This document shows, piece by piece, positions 21,847 through 34,000 of a stretch of DNA of 64,000 bases. The position numbers were made by a program, and so were the translations under genes. The stretch comes from Amblyornis subalaris (Eukaryota; Chordata; Aves; Passeriformes; Ptilonorhynchidae), in NCBI GenBank assembly GCA_018881555.1, contig JACAXG010000007.1:12133235-12197234 (forward strand), read 5' to 3'. The notes below the pieces were generated by a model, which worked only from the letters and a program-made list of their open reading frames with translations, was not told the DNA's origin and ran no database searches. Every line of letters begins with the position of its first letter. The first letter of the stretch is position 1.

Positions 21847-24800
21847 TTTCTCTCTGAAATCTCTTTCACATCTTGTTTAATATGGGCTGGTAAGTTACTT
21901 GGGGTAGTAGGGACAGATAGGGTGATTGAGCACTTTTCTACTCCTTGGGACATGGAGCAAGAAAACAGTACATTATAATGAGGTCGATCAGCTTCTTTGG
22001 CTCAGTGTGTATAAACAGAATTCAGTGTCTTTATAATGGTACCTTTACAAAAATATTTTTGAAGTATTTGTTTCATAAAATTGAAGAAGGAAAAAAGGCC
22101 TAATTTTGTTATTTGCCTGCTTCTTTTATGACATGCTGATGTTAGTGACTTTAATTTCCAAGAGGCACAGGTTTTATAATTTTTTTTCTAATTATTGTGA
22201 AGCTGTAGGGGGCATACATGGGAGACCGTGACTCTGGCATTATGGGAACAAGAACCAGACTGAGTGTCAGAGCTCTTGGGCAAATTGCCCAGATGAAGCC
22301 TACGTGACTTCTCAAATAGAAGGTCTACGGATCAGTTGAGTTTGCCATGAGTTCTCCTGATGAATTCAGCCATCTTACTATTTTCAGGCCCTGAATTCCA
22401 CACTATAATTATACAATCTCTGAACACGTAATTTCAGTTTCACCACCTTCTGTAAAATACAATAGTTTTGGTTTAGTGGTGAGGCACTCTATTGGAAAAT
22501 AATTTCTCAGGCAAATTAAATTTGTGAGGCACTAGACTTTTTTGTTAGATGCTTTAAACAAAATAGTTTGACAAAAATGTAAATGTTGTCAGATTAATGG
22601 TTTGGATTCAGTCATCTGTTGTCTCTGCTCTCACTTTTCTTGCTGTTGTTACCTTCCTATTGAAAATAATCAAAAGGGAAAAGTCTGGAAGAAATAGTCT
22701 TTGTTGTATTGTATTCAAAAAACAGAAACCTTCTCTCTGTTTCTCTCTTCTTTCTGACTTATTTTCAAAGGAATACTTTAGACATTTTTAACTAGTCTAA
22801 TAATTAAATCCTCCCTGTGCCATGTGTTTTTGTTATCTGCAAAGCAAGGCACAGCAGGCTGTGTCTGTGTTGTGTGCCTGCTCTCTGCGTGCAGGCACAC
22901 AGGAGAGAAGCCCTTTACTATGCCTTACTGAAGGGTGGGAGGCTTCTCCACAGGGAGGAGCCTTCCCTGGAGCAGCATGTTGTGTGGATCAGCAGTGACT
23001 GCTCAGTGGGTTTTCCCAGGGGAGCTGCAACTGCTGTTGATGTAACCAGGTGGCATTGCTGGACTCAAATGCTGTGAAATCTCCATAGCAAGGGAAACAA
23101 CGAAGCCTGGCAGAGAGGGAATTGCAAAAACCAGCCTATGCAGGTGCCTTCATCTGTTCTAAGGTTTGTTAGCTCCTTGCAACAGGAAATCCACTAGTGT
23201 TGTCTTAGTCCTTGACAGGAATCTGCAGATCTNTTTCAGTCTCCCTGTCTATGCAGGGGAGGTCCCTCTCCCTGTAAGCCAGGACAATTTGGTCTGTTCT
23301 TTCTTGAGCTTGGCATAAGAGCAGTGTGATTCAAAGGGGAAATGGGAAAGCAGTCTCTTCAACTGTCTGACTGCAGGCATTGTTTACTAGCCTCCTGCCA
23401 TGCTTATTGGGAAATATTTTATCTGGAGCTGTTGTATTTCCTTCTTGGCTGCTTCCTAGCAGGCTACAATGAAGCTGCGAATGCAAAGAATTAACCTTGT
23501 GTCAGCACATTACAAATATTTCAAGTACTCCCTCTCACAGGGTGCATGGAGTGGTCCCACAACTTAAGCTCTGTATGTTGTTCTAGAACAACAATTCCAC
23601 ATAATTATAAATAATTAAAAGACCTGACTGCTGTTGAGAAGGGACCCTGTCTTAGCAGTAAGCACAATTCAAGTCAGTCCATCTTCCTCCTCAATTGCTC
23701 NTCTCACCTCATCTGTTCAGTACCTGGACTAAACACGGTGTGTTATTGAAGGGGATGCAGAGTTGTATAATTCTGTGGGATACGAGAAATGTCTGGGCTT
23801 TAAATAGAGACTTTTTGGTCAATCAGAGCAGAGTGGTTTTCCTCTGTGCAGTCTGCCTTGTCTAAAGCGAAAGGTCCTCTTGAACGTCATCTTTTCTTCT
23901 TGTCTTTGAAGACCCTGGGAAGTCTTGGCTTTCTGTAATGATGCTCGAGAGAGGATTTCTTCTGTGCTAGTGCTATANGTGTCCTTGGAATCTGTATCCT
24001 GCAACCATGGCAAATCCTACTTCTCATAGAAGTGTGCCAGGAATAGCTGCTGTAACTTCGATATTTTCAATCTAAATTCCACACAGTGTGCAATGGTGAA
24101 ACATTAAACATCATTATTTCTCTAAAGATACAGCTTAAGTAGTTACACGGTGCAAGTAAATTGCTCCGAAGATACCAAAGGTGTACGTTAAGGCAGAGGA
24201 TGTCACGTGCTAATCTAGTCATATTTTGCAGTTTTCTGTGTTGATTCCACCAAGATTCTGCAGTGGTTTTTGTTCGTCTGTATCAGTGGTTGGTATCAGA
24301 GTCTCCTGTTATGCAAAATAAATCGGTAATATCTCTCCCTTCCAGGGAAAATGTGCAACAGTTTATTGCCTTGTAGAAGGAAAAATAAATTAACAATGCT
24401 GACTGTAACTGGAGTGAAACACGAGGGAAATCAGTTTGCCATGAAAACATCTGTAAAGGAATTATCTTGCTGAGAATCAGGTATCAGAATTGCCGCTTTA
24501 GTACGGCCAGCTTAGATGAAAAGCTGAATTGCTGAGCAGCATTTCTCATACTGTGAAGTAATATAACATATTTCTAATGCAAGCACATGAGCTCAGGGCC
24601 AGCTTTATGATACCTAGAGTCCACATTCTTGGATGCTTGCCTAAGCAGAGCTGAGCCTACCACATGCAGTAAAACTCCAACCCCTGTGGTTATTAAGAAG
24701 ACAACTTACACTCTCTCTAACAGGACCAGATTTAGAGGGAGGAGAGCCTTTGTACTTGCAGATTGGAGGAAATGTCCGACTTTTAGGAAGCACACAAAAG

Positions 24801-25595
24801 AGAATGGGTTACCATGCAAAAAAAGGCAAGTGTTGGGCCTGAGAAACGAGTTGTCCTTCCTTTAGGCTGACAGGGAGAAATCTGGAAGCGCTGTGGGGGA
24901 CTTGCAATCTCAGCGGCTCTGGTGGGACAGTGCCCCATGCTGAGGACCTTAGGTGAGGTGACTTTTGCTCCTGCTGAAAACCACCTGCAGCTCATCTAGC
25001 TGTGAAGGACAAGCAAGGCTTTTGGGGTAGGGGATCGAAGATGAGCAGTAATGTTGGCCAGGTGCCTCCATTGCTATGGAAACGGGTATTGTGCTTGCTA
25101 ACTTAGTGGACCAAGTAGGTGTGTGTAGACCTCTGACCCCTTTATTTTACTTTTTTAAGCTACTGGAGGAACAGGAGAGAACAAATGTGTGTAGGAGGAG
25201 GTAGTCAATACAATGTTGTACCAGGGCTCAGACCAGAATGAAAGAGTGTGAATTTATTCGCAGAAATGGACTAATTATTATGAGCATGCTGCAGCGACCT
25301 AGATGAAGTATCATTAAAGTTCTGCAGGATTTTCCCCACCCTGCCTCCTTCCTGGAAAGATTTCCAGATTGGCATCACCTGGAAAAGGGGTGGGAGTAGC
25401 CACCCTCTTTATCTTGTGCATGCTCAGAAAGTCCCAGGGTGCTATAAGCTCAAATTGAAATTAGTTGCGAGATTTCTCTGTAATGTGAATCCTGGTTCAT
25501 TTCTAGAATTATTTTAGTATTTCCATCTGACAAAGTCTGTGATATTACAAGGATTTTAGTGATTCTTGATCCTTTTTAATTCTGTGTCACATTCT
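21847..25595. other. Noncoding DNA, one weak CTCF-like site
   Basis: No gene recognised. A CTCF-core-like string sits at 22202-22215. Open frames at 22597, 22817, 23819, 24629 and 24783 are under 90 codons, with no domain and no splice context. Confidence 0.5.
22202..22215 (+). promoter_or_regulatory. Weak CTCF-core-like site
   Basis: GCTGTAGGGGGCAT fits the AG-GGGGC-A core of the vertebrate CTCF motif, but the left half (CC-R) and the last base deviate. Motif match by eye only. Confidence 0.2.
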
Positions 25596-25629
25596 ACTTA
25601 AAAATTTTATATACTTAAAATTTTTATAT
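25596..25629. repeat. 17-bp tandem duplication, AT-rich
   Basis: ACTTAAAAATTTTATAT is followed directly by ACTTAAAATTTTTATAT. The two units differ by one base and each contains an AAAATTTT palindrome. The low divergence suggests a recent slippage duplication. Confidence 0.85.
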
Positions 25630-27273
25630 ACCGTGTTGGGAGAAATTTTCTGGCTAGTGAGATTTGGATGGAAGCAAGGGTGAGTCTGGACTGATTTCTA
25701 CAGTGGGCCTTGCTCAGCCTGGTAAGTCTTATGCAAATGCCTGTGGAAAACTGGTCTTGATGTCTGGCCTGATGATTTTATGCCTCTGTGAAAGTAATTC
25801 TGTTTGTGTGTCATGTGTGCATAAACATATAGGATGCAGAATACTATCTTTCCCTAGACTCCCTGCTTGTCTTTTTTCAATGATGTGGCTTTGCAGAGTA
25901 ACTCAACCCAAACTCTTGGACTTAATAGGCAGAGGTGTGACTTTACATAAGGCTTTTGATGGGAAATTATCTTTTAAATTCTCTCTGAAGTCATCAGTTG
26001 TTAAAATAATTTTAAGTAGTCATTAAGTGCTTCATTAGAGTGTTTTCTTCTTAAGCTGCTTTAGTTAGATTAAAACTGAATTGTGCCTATTTCTTATTAC
26101 TCATTTTTGCCTTCTTTTTTCCTAAATGGACTTTGGCTCATGTATTTTTGAGGTTTAATATCAGTTCAGCTGAATGCTCTTGAGTTTCTGAATTAATTCA
26201 GTCATTTTGTCTTAATGGCCGTGAAGAGTTTTGTTAAGCTGCAGTGCCATTAAACTCAAGCGCTGTAGTGTTTAGAGCTAGTGATCGCTGGGGGAAAGCT
26301 TGCAGGTAGAAAATAAGATTGGAAGTTGGACAGAACGCATGAGGAGTTCATCTGCTGTGAATTCAGCGATAAACACCTGGAGAATACGTGGTCCAAAGCC
26401 ATCTAAAACCAGTAATTTGGTGAAGGAGAGTGTGCTAATTCTTTCAGGATAGATTCTGGTCTGGAGTTCAGCTCTGCATTTTCTTCTTGAAGTCTGATTA
26501 ATACTTTGTAATCTGTTGCAAATAAAGTATTGTATGTTGGGAATATGTTGTACATAGCTACCGTTTAACTAAAGAAAGCGCAGATGGCCTTGGCCTACTT
26601 GACACATTCTCTTCCTACTGATGCTGAAGAAAAAAAACAGACAGTTCCTTTTGTTGTCATATCTGCACCCATTTAAAAAGAAACTTTGAATTGAATACCA
26701 GGGGGGTATTGTTTTTGGGACAAACTGCATTTTGTCTTAGGACAACCTAAAATTAAATTACTTTACCTTTAAAAATGAAATGAAAAGAGGTTTGAAATGA
26801 AAAGCCATTGAAAGCGTAAGTTATTTCTTTCAAATTCTCCTGAAATCTTTTTTTTTTTCATCTTTTGCTCAAACACATTTCTAAACATTTTGACATTACC
26901 CAATTGATATTTTCACAATGAAGAAAACCCACCAGATTTAACATGTTAACCTAATTCTGGTTTAATTATTCTAGCTCAAACTCTACTTTCTGGATTATGT
27001 GAACTGATGAGAAAAACTTCCCAGATTGTACTACATTTGTGACAGTTAGGGGCCACTCCTAAGAGACAAGGGCAACGTGAAAGATGCTGGTTTATCCTAA
27101 TTACAATGAACAGTTTTGTACACACTTGGAAAAGGCAAGATTTTCAGAAGTGGTCGGCTTTGGATTTGTTGCAATTATTGGGACTATCATCCCTGACAGG
27201 CTGCTGATGAGCACTGTGAGAAGCCCATTTACACCAGCTCTCAAAGCAGAACGGCTTCTTTCCATTGCTAACA
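25630..27273. other. Noncoding DNA, AT-rich
   Basis: The 120-codon plus-strand frame at 25664-26026 contains no recognised motif. The stretch 26040-26290 is AT-rich with GAATTAATTCAGTCATTTTG, which resembles conserved noncoding sequence but is unproven. Confidence 0.45.
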
Positions 27274-27296
27274 GGGGATGGGGTTGGGGAGGTGGG
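27274..27296 (+). other. Canonical G-quadruplex motif
   Basis: GGGG-AT-GGGG-TT-GGGG-AGGT-GGG gives four G-tracts with loops of 2, 2 and 4 bases on the plus strand, followed by TGG. It meets the usual G3+N1-7 rule with short loops. No nearby gene start is visible. Confidence 0.8.
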
Positions 27297-27532
27297 TGGT
27301 GCTGTGGAGAAAAAAGGATGTTCTTAATTCAAGCTAATGAACTTCACTAAAAATTTCAGCAATGCCAGAGCAGCTTTTAATCTCTTCCTGTGTTAGCAGG
27401 GCGAGCTAAAAATGAAGAGTTTACCTTAACTACTAGCACTTGTGAAAATTGCGGGTTGCTTTGCTTTCCTTTTAAAAATAAGCTATTGTAGTGAAAATTA
27501 ACTGTCCCAGCCAGAGGGAGTTTAGAGGACCT

Positions 27533-27611
27533 GTTGGTTTTTTGTTGGTGGGTTGTTTTGTTGTACTGTAGGTTTTGTTTGCTTTTTTTGGTGTGTGTAT
27601 GTGTGTTTGTT
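27533..27611. repeat. G/T-rich low-complexity tract with short (GT)n
   Basis: TTTGTTGG and GGTTGTTTTG units end in a GTGTGTGTATGTGTGTTTG run. G and T dominate the plus strand throughout. Confidence 0.75.
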
Positions 27612-28453
27612 AGCTTTAACAGTGGAAGTATGGCTTTTGCCTGTATTCTAAAAACATATTCATGATTTTAAGGGGTTATGTACTCTCTTATGAGTCTCAG
27701 CCTTTAGGTTTTCTACTTGATATGATGCCCCACTTTCTATCGGAGCACTTTCCTGGCTAATACATCTCAGCTGAAGTTGTACCCTCTTTGAATATCTGCT
27801 GTGAAAGGTCACCACACACAGAAGGACGTGATTATCTCCATAAAACTTTTAGTTTAGGCCAAGTTAAAGTCTAAAGAAAATGTGAGTGTATTAATGAAAT
27901 ACAAAAGAGACGAAGTTGATGCAAGTGGTGTTTATAGCTACAGAAGTGAAGAAAAGCAAAAGAAACAATATGCCTACTTCACTTACTGGAAGATCACCTT
28001 TGAAAGGTGCTTGTGGTAAGCCTCTGGCTCTGCCTGTGTCCACTTGGCAAACTAGAGCTCATTCCTGGCTATGCAAGGCAGGAAGCTTTCTCCTACTGCA
28101 TGCTCTGTCTTCTCTCTTCAGTAAAGATGCTTGGTTAGAGCAGGAAAATATGCCCAGAGGGGTTTGTTGAGTTTCTTATCCTTTGGTCCAGATTATTGAT
28201 TCTTCGTCAGCACGTAGTTTTGACTTCTCCCTCCCTGCTCTGTTACTGCATTTTCCTCTCCCTGGAAGGGTGACCTGGTTGCCCTGATGCACACATTTTC
28301 AAGACACAACTGAACTATTGAGAGGTGTTTGCCTGCTCTCTTCCATGTGGAAAACCATGTGTACGAAGCCTTTCCCTATCTAAACTTGGAGATTTTCATC
28401 AAAGTAAACAAACAACTTCATTTTATGTAATGTTTGAGGCATGTGAGTCTCAG
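27612..28453. other. Noncoding DNA, nothing recognised
   Basis: An 84-codon plus-strand frame at 27916-28170 shows no recognisable domain. No repeat family recognised. Confidence 0.5.
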
Positions 28454-28778
28454 TCATGGCTTCTGATTGTGAGCAGGCCCTGTGGCAGCTCTTAGTCGGG
28501 AATGGGGATGATTTGAGGGAGAGGCTACAGCTGTAGTCCGTTGATCAATTTGCATGAGGGGCCTGTTCACACCACCATTGTCAAAGTTCTTCACTAATGA
28601 ATTGATCATGCACTTGGCTAGTAGCGATGTGGAACTTCCTGAGCTGTTGTTGTTTAGCACGTTCTCCTCATCAGCTTTGAGAAAAGGCCTGGCGTCCCCC
28701 TTCTTCCTTCTTGACCGACATGTACATCTTCATAAAATGCAAGTAGAGAGCTCCTTCAGCAAAGATTGCCCATGCTTA
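28454..28778 (-). pseudogene. Possible decayed coding segment, unknown product
   Basis: On the minus strand one frame reads from about 28778 to 28674 (AIFAEGALYLHFMKMYMSVK, then KEEGG). After an overlap, the next frame continues as DARPFLKADEENVL, a short N/S-rich linker, SLLAKCMINSLVKNFDNGG and RPLMQIDQRTT, ending at a TGA at 28454. The composition is more protein-like than elsewhere in the window, and the two frames would join with one frameshift. I do not recognise the family, there is no poly-A tail or splice context, and the plus strand is also open here for 99 codons. It could be a fossil retrocopy, a broken exon or chance. Confidence 0.18.
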
Positions 28779-30748
28779 ACAAGCTGCTGTGCACTTAACA
28801 GGTATACTTCAGCTTTCTTTGAGAGCTTTGAAGTAGAACAAGGGTTGCTTTAAGTTGGACAGCTCTACATCACTGCAGCGTGTTAGTACAGCATGAACAC
28901 TATATATCTTGCATTAGAATAGATTCTAAACTTATCACACAAAACTGGCAGTAACTAGGTATCTTCATGCACTCTAAAAGCAAAACTAGGGCTTCAGAAA
29001 ATGGTCCACTACCTGTAAAAGATACCCAGCCCTATGTCTTTGGGTTGTGAAATGGCAGCGCTATTCACTGGACACCAAGGTGTAGGCAAAGCTCCTCTTT
29101 GCTATAAAGGCCCCAGAAGCTGTGCACTTTATGCTCTGCCTCAAAACAAGTGGGAATGGAGGAAACTCTAGCAAGAAACAATCTGTAAAAGCTGGAGCAT
29201 CTTGAACTAGGAGTAGTGTTTTCAAATTCCAGCAGATTCTGTGACATAGCTGACTGGAAACACAGGTGGAAAACTGGTTGTTGTTGGTCTCATGTGGAAT
29301 TACCTCCAGCTTTTCCAAACAGTAAGATATCCTGACAGACTCTTCAGGCTATCAACACTCCATGAGAGCTATTTTCCTTACAGCCCATGCAATTCTTGTC
29401 TTCCTTTGTTTCCTGTCGATATTTGTGGACACAGCAATGCCAGACAAGTTTGCCATTTACCACAGACAAGTTCACAGTGTTTGGAATGTTCTGTCCTGTT
29501 CCTGTCACTATCTGATGTGATTTAAGTGGGTCTGAAGATTTCTCTATTCTCTTGGATCTCACATCACAGGCCAATGGGATTAGTTGTCCTGGATCATGTT
29601 TGCAAATATGCCAAATTATGGGCTGATCCTGTTAGATGTAGGTGAGGCTGTTTTATAGTGAGTTTTGGGGGCAGGAGCTTTTCTGGTTTTTTTTAACACC
29701 TGTTAGCTACCTTTTAATGCCTGTTGCTACCTTTAATTTATAAGTGCAATAGGAAAAGCTAAAAAAGTCATTGCAGTGCTTGAAATGTAAAGGGTTAAAT
29801 AAGGCATAATCAGCCAATATTGCTTTATTGTTTTCTTAGAAGTGTTTGAAGGGAAGAATGTTTTTGAAGCCTTTGTTCAAATTAAAAGTTGAAAAAGAGC
29901 ACAAAATAGGTGAGATGGGCTAACACTGCAGGAGTTCTTGTTCTTGAAGTCTGATCATGTATCCTTGAAAGGAATTAGAAATAAATGCCTCTTAAGGGGC
30001 TAAGATAACAGCAGCAAAATAAACAAATTTGAGTTCTGCACCTGTGTTGGCTGTAACTGGCAATTTCAGTCCCAGAGAAATGGGCAGAACTTATTGTCCA
30101 TCACCCAAACAAAGATCGGACTAGCTGCTGCTGGGATGTTTAAAGTTCTGCTTTTCACTGTGCTTTTAGCTATTGGTTTATAGAAGTGTTGCAAAAGATT
30201 CCATCTGGTTTGGACAGGCAGTGCCCTTACTGTCGAAAGAGGAGAGTAGTAAGAAAGAGAAGAATCTCTTTCTGCCTTGTTATAGGATCAGAACCTTGGT
30301 GAGATGCCTATAACAGAAAGAGTAGAAAAGCATGTCAGTTAAGGTCTTAAGAGAGTGAATGGTGCTCTTTCTCCCTTCCTCCCCTTTATTTCCTTTTGTC
30401 ATCCTCCTTGAGTTTTCTTTCTGACCTTTTCCACATGAAGAATGCTGGAAAAAGGTGGTGGCAAACAGGACCTGTTTCTATGGTTGTAGGTTCACCAGTT
30501 TAGTGTAAGTCTGGCAATGTTTCTNTATCCTTTGACATGAGAGTCCATGCGTTCTCATTCAGTAGCTCTATCATCTGAAGGTGGATGTACACAACTTTTT
30601 GTTTCAGCTAACTGAGCATTTTTATTTTTGGGTGCTATTTTATGAAAATGGGGTGTCATGGAGTTTTATCCCTTGGACAGTTTAGAATATAGTAATTTAC
30701 CTGATGACCTCTGTACATTTCCTCTGTGTGCTATCATTACATAAATAG
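28779..30748. other. Noncoding DNA, nothing recognised
   Basis: Open frames between 29061 and 29574 overlap on both strands and are short. No exon, repeat family or RNA gene recognised. Confidence 0.5.
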
Positions 30749-30985
30749 AAAATATTCTTAGCTAATAATGAGCAATATATCCAACTGTTGCATAATGAGA
30801 ATGTTGAGCTAGTGAGTGTTTCAAAAATGAAAAAAAATGCTGCAGCCATTGTGACTCCACTTTTGGATAATGATTTTGCCATGGGGGAGGTTAGTGAGAG
30901 AGACAAAATTCCTCAAGATGTTGTAGCAGCTGGCAAGGTCTCCATGGTTACATTGGCAAGAGATCTGGGAAACCACCAAGAGTAG
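30749..30985 (+). CDS. Unrecognised open frame, possible exon or coding fossil
   Basis: A plus-strand frame of 78 codons plus stop starts right after an in-frame TAG, whose AG is also a usable splice acceptor (pyrimidine-rich tract, then CATTACATAAATAG). It reads KIFLANNEQYIQLLHNENVE, then LVSVSKMKKNAAAIVTPLLD, then NDFAMGEVSERDKIPQDVV, and ends ARDLGNHQE-stop. The mix of charged and hydrophobic residues and the amphipathic spacing are unusually protein-like. GAG|GTTAGTGAG at 30890 is a reasonable donor, which would give a 141-bp phase 0-0 exon. Alternatively AATAAA at 30999-31004, 13 bases after the stop, would fit a terminal exon. There is no ATG at the start. I recognise no family or companion exons, so chance cannot be excluded. 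Confidence 0.22.
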   Translation, partial: KIFLANNEQYIQLLHNENVELVSVSKMKKNAAAIVTPLLDNDFAMGEVSERDKIPQDVVAAGKVSMVTLARDLGNHQE

Positions 30986-31004
30986 TTCATTGCTCGACAA
31001 TAAA

Positions 31005-34000
31005 ATATCAGAGGGGAATACTCCTTGGTGCACCTGGAGATTCTCTTGAAGAGAAGCTTTAATTAAAAAAGAGGAGAGAGAGAAGAAGACAAAAGGTCTG
31101 TTTAGGGGAAAAATGTTTAAAATTGAATGCAGCCAGTGACAAAGATGTGTCTGGGACATTTTTAATCACAGGTTGTGGATGCAATATTTATGTGAGCTGT
31201 TGTCTCTGCTTATTTCATGTGTTCGTGTGGCCTGACACGATCAGGGAAATAATCTTGTCTGAATGCAAGCAAATTGTCACAGAAATAGTAGCTATTCAGA
31301 TAAGACTATTCCATCATGCCTCATGGGACATGAAATGTCCCCTGCTTCATGCTCATGGATGGGAAGGTTCCATGAGATTTCAAGACATTGCACTTCTGAA
31401 AGAATTATAGTCTGTCTTAGGAATGCCCAGTTTAAGGAAAGTATGTTCTTAATAAAAAAGAATAGCAAGATACAGCTGGTTTTAGGTAGGATGTAGATTA
31501 AAATCTGCATATAAGATTTTCTTTGTAAGAGTGTGAGAACAGAAGGAAAATGGCCCCTTTTTAAAAGACATTGTGATTTTTATCAGCATTGTGGCCAATA
31601 TTCAGGATAGTGCAGTGAATTGCCTCTTTTATTTTCTAATGCTTAAACTTATAAAAAGTCATTTTGTGCATCACCTGGTTGAGTCGGAGTTCCAGGCAGA
31701 GATTTGTGCATACGCCTATGCTTCCATATTAAATACCTGTGTTTTTCAGCCCTGCTGCAGAGTTTCAAGGTCTGTCACAATGTGGTGCCTCATGAGAGGA
31801 ATACTAAAAGATATTTCTCCCAGAGAGATACAAGCAGCATTTGAAGACAATCTCACAGTTTGAGCAGTGTGGGATGTTTTTAGTTAAATAGATTTGCCAA
31901 AAATGATACTTTATTTCATTAGTTTATCTACATTGGTGATGTTTTTGAGGGATAAAGGTTTCTATAATTTAGGAACTATTAAAAATAAGCCAGATGCTGA
32001 ATGTCAGATGCTAGGATGGACTGGCCTGGGTTTAAGGAGACCCAAACTCTGAATCAGGTATAACAAGAGACTGAGCCTGGGATGTACCCATCCTGCATGT
32101 GTCCCAGAAGATTTGGGCAGCTGGCTGTTTTAAATAAGAATCTTTCAGTATCTCTTGTCAGAGTCGATCCATCTTGGGCAGCTGCAAATTGCTGGCTTTG
32201 GGGCCTGCCTCCGCATTTAGTGCTAGAGCATCTGCATAGTTGGGATGTGACAGCCTGGCAGCCCCCTCTCCATTATGGGAAGAGGTCTCTTTGCCACTTG
32301 GCCCCATCTCACGTACAGCTGCCACAGAGGTGGCCTTGGAGCACAGCTGGGAAAGATCTTAGTTAAGCAAATGAGATGCCTTTTGTTGCCACTCTTGTGC
32401 CTAGCTCATCCTGGGGAATTTAGATCTTCGGGAAGGTGATAATGGGCTCCTCCATCAGCTGTGACTCTGCANTGTTGCTCAGCTGGGTTCTGCTCCTGCA
32501 GAACAACTTCCAGATCACTAGATTTCTGGTCAAAGGCAGTGATATCTTTTTGCCAGAGATAAGCAGGTGCAGGAATAATACTTGTGCTGTGCTTAGAGAA
32601 GAATCAAATACCATTCTGATAGTTAATTAAAAATAAATGATGTTTTGCCTTCATCATAATTTCACCTTTAGAAAAACACTTAGCCTTTAACCAGGTCACT
32701 AGTTTTGACCTTTATAACAAATGAAGCGTTCCTATGTTGTCCGAGAAACTGAATACATGACCTGTTCATTTGTTTCTGTCAACTCAGTCAAAAAAATAAA
32801 CCCTCCGTTGATGTATTGCATCTTCAGATCAAATTCTGTGTGGCTGACTTGTGGAAAAGGTAGCCATTAGTGCAGTGAGCTTTCCTTGGGTGCTACATGT
32901 GTCACACTCACTGTTTTCCTCTCTCCATCAGAGGGAATGGCAGGGAGGGGAGGGAACTGGAATGGGAAGGGAGGGATGTTCTCATTTTCACCTCCTCCCT
33001 AAATCTGCCATATCCTCCAGTCATTGTGACCTTTCAGAGCCTGAAAGTGGTCCCAGGGATTCCTGGACTTTGGGAAATGACTCAGACTTTGTACTCAGCA
33101 GCAGTAGAGGAAAAATAATCTAAATAATGCTTTGTGAAATTGAATAATTTTTGACTGAATCTACTTGTTCATCTTCAAAGGCCCCAGGTTTGAGCTGGCC
33201 TAAATCCAGAAGATTCTGCTTGGCATTGACTGATACAGTCTACTACGAGCAGCTGAGGTTTTTCTCACAGCAATTAAGGGAGTTAAGTTTGTTTCTATGA
33301 ATTCTCCACTCAGCACTGGTACATATTCAACAGAGAGGACTGAAGCTAATTACTTCCCTGATTGTATACTGTCTAGGGATGCATGTGGTAAACCTTCATC
33401 CATCACCGAGCATTTTCTGACTTCATCAATAGTCATGATGTGCGTATTTAAAACCAGGACGTTAATATTTCTGTTACAGTCTGAACTTAAACTTGTCTTA
33501 GTAGTTTTGCAGTGCCTGGGCAGTGTAAGAAAAAATGTGGTTTAGTTATGTCCTTGTTTTATTGCTCTGAAGGTACTTAAATACCATTGTCTTTCCCACT
33601 GTACTTATCCAGGGCTCTTAATGAAACACTTTAAAGTGGTGTAAGTATTCCCTTTGGCATGCTCAATCCACCAAATGTTGCTGACAAGTTTGTTCCCTTG
33701 GGTTTTGTTGCCTGTCCGTTGCCTACCTAACAGATCGCACACGAGACAGGCCCTTTCCATCTCCAAGCTGATGACTTAGCTCACAGAACTCCTCATCCAG
33801 GACTGGGGATTAGAGGCAGTATCACAGAGCAGAGCACCAGAAATATCTAAAAGCTAATTTTTGCTTGCTGACTTTCTCTTCAGAGCCTCATTCTGAAAAT
33901 CATTAAAGTGAAATGAAACCTCATATTTATTCTTTCCATGACTCTGAGGGAATAATAAAAATTCATACAGAAAATTATTAGTCCCATGCAATATTGGGAA

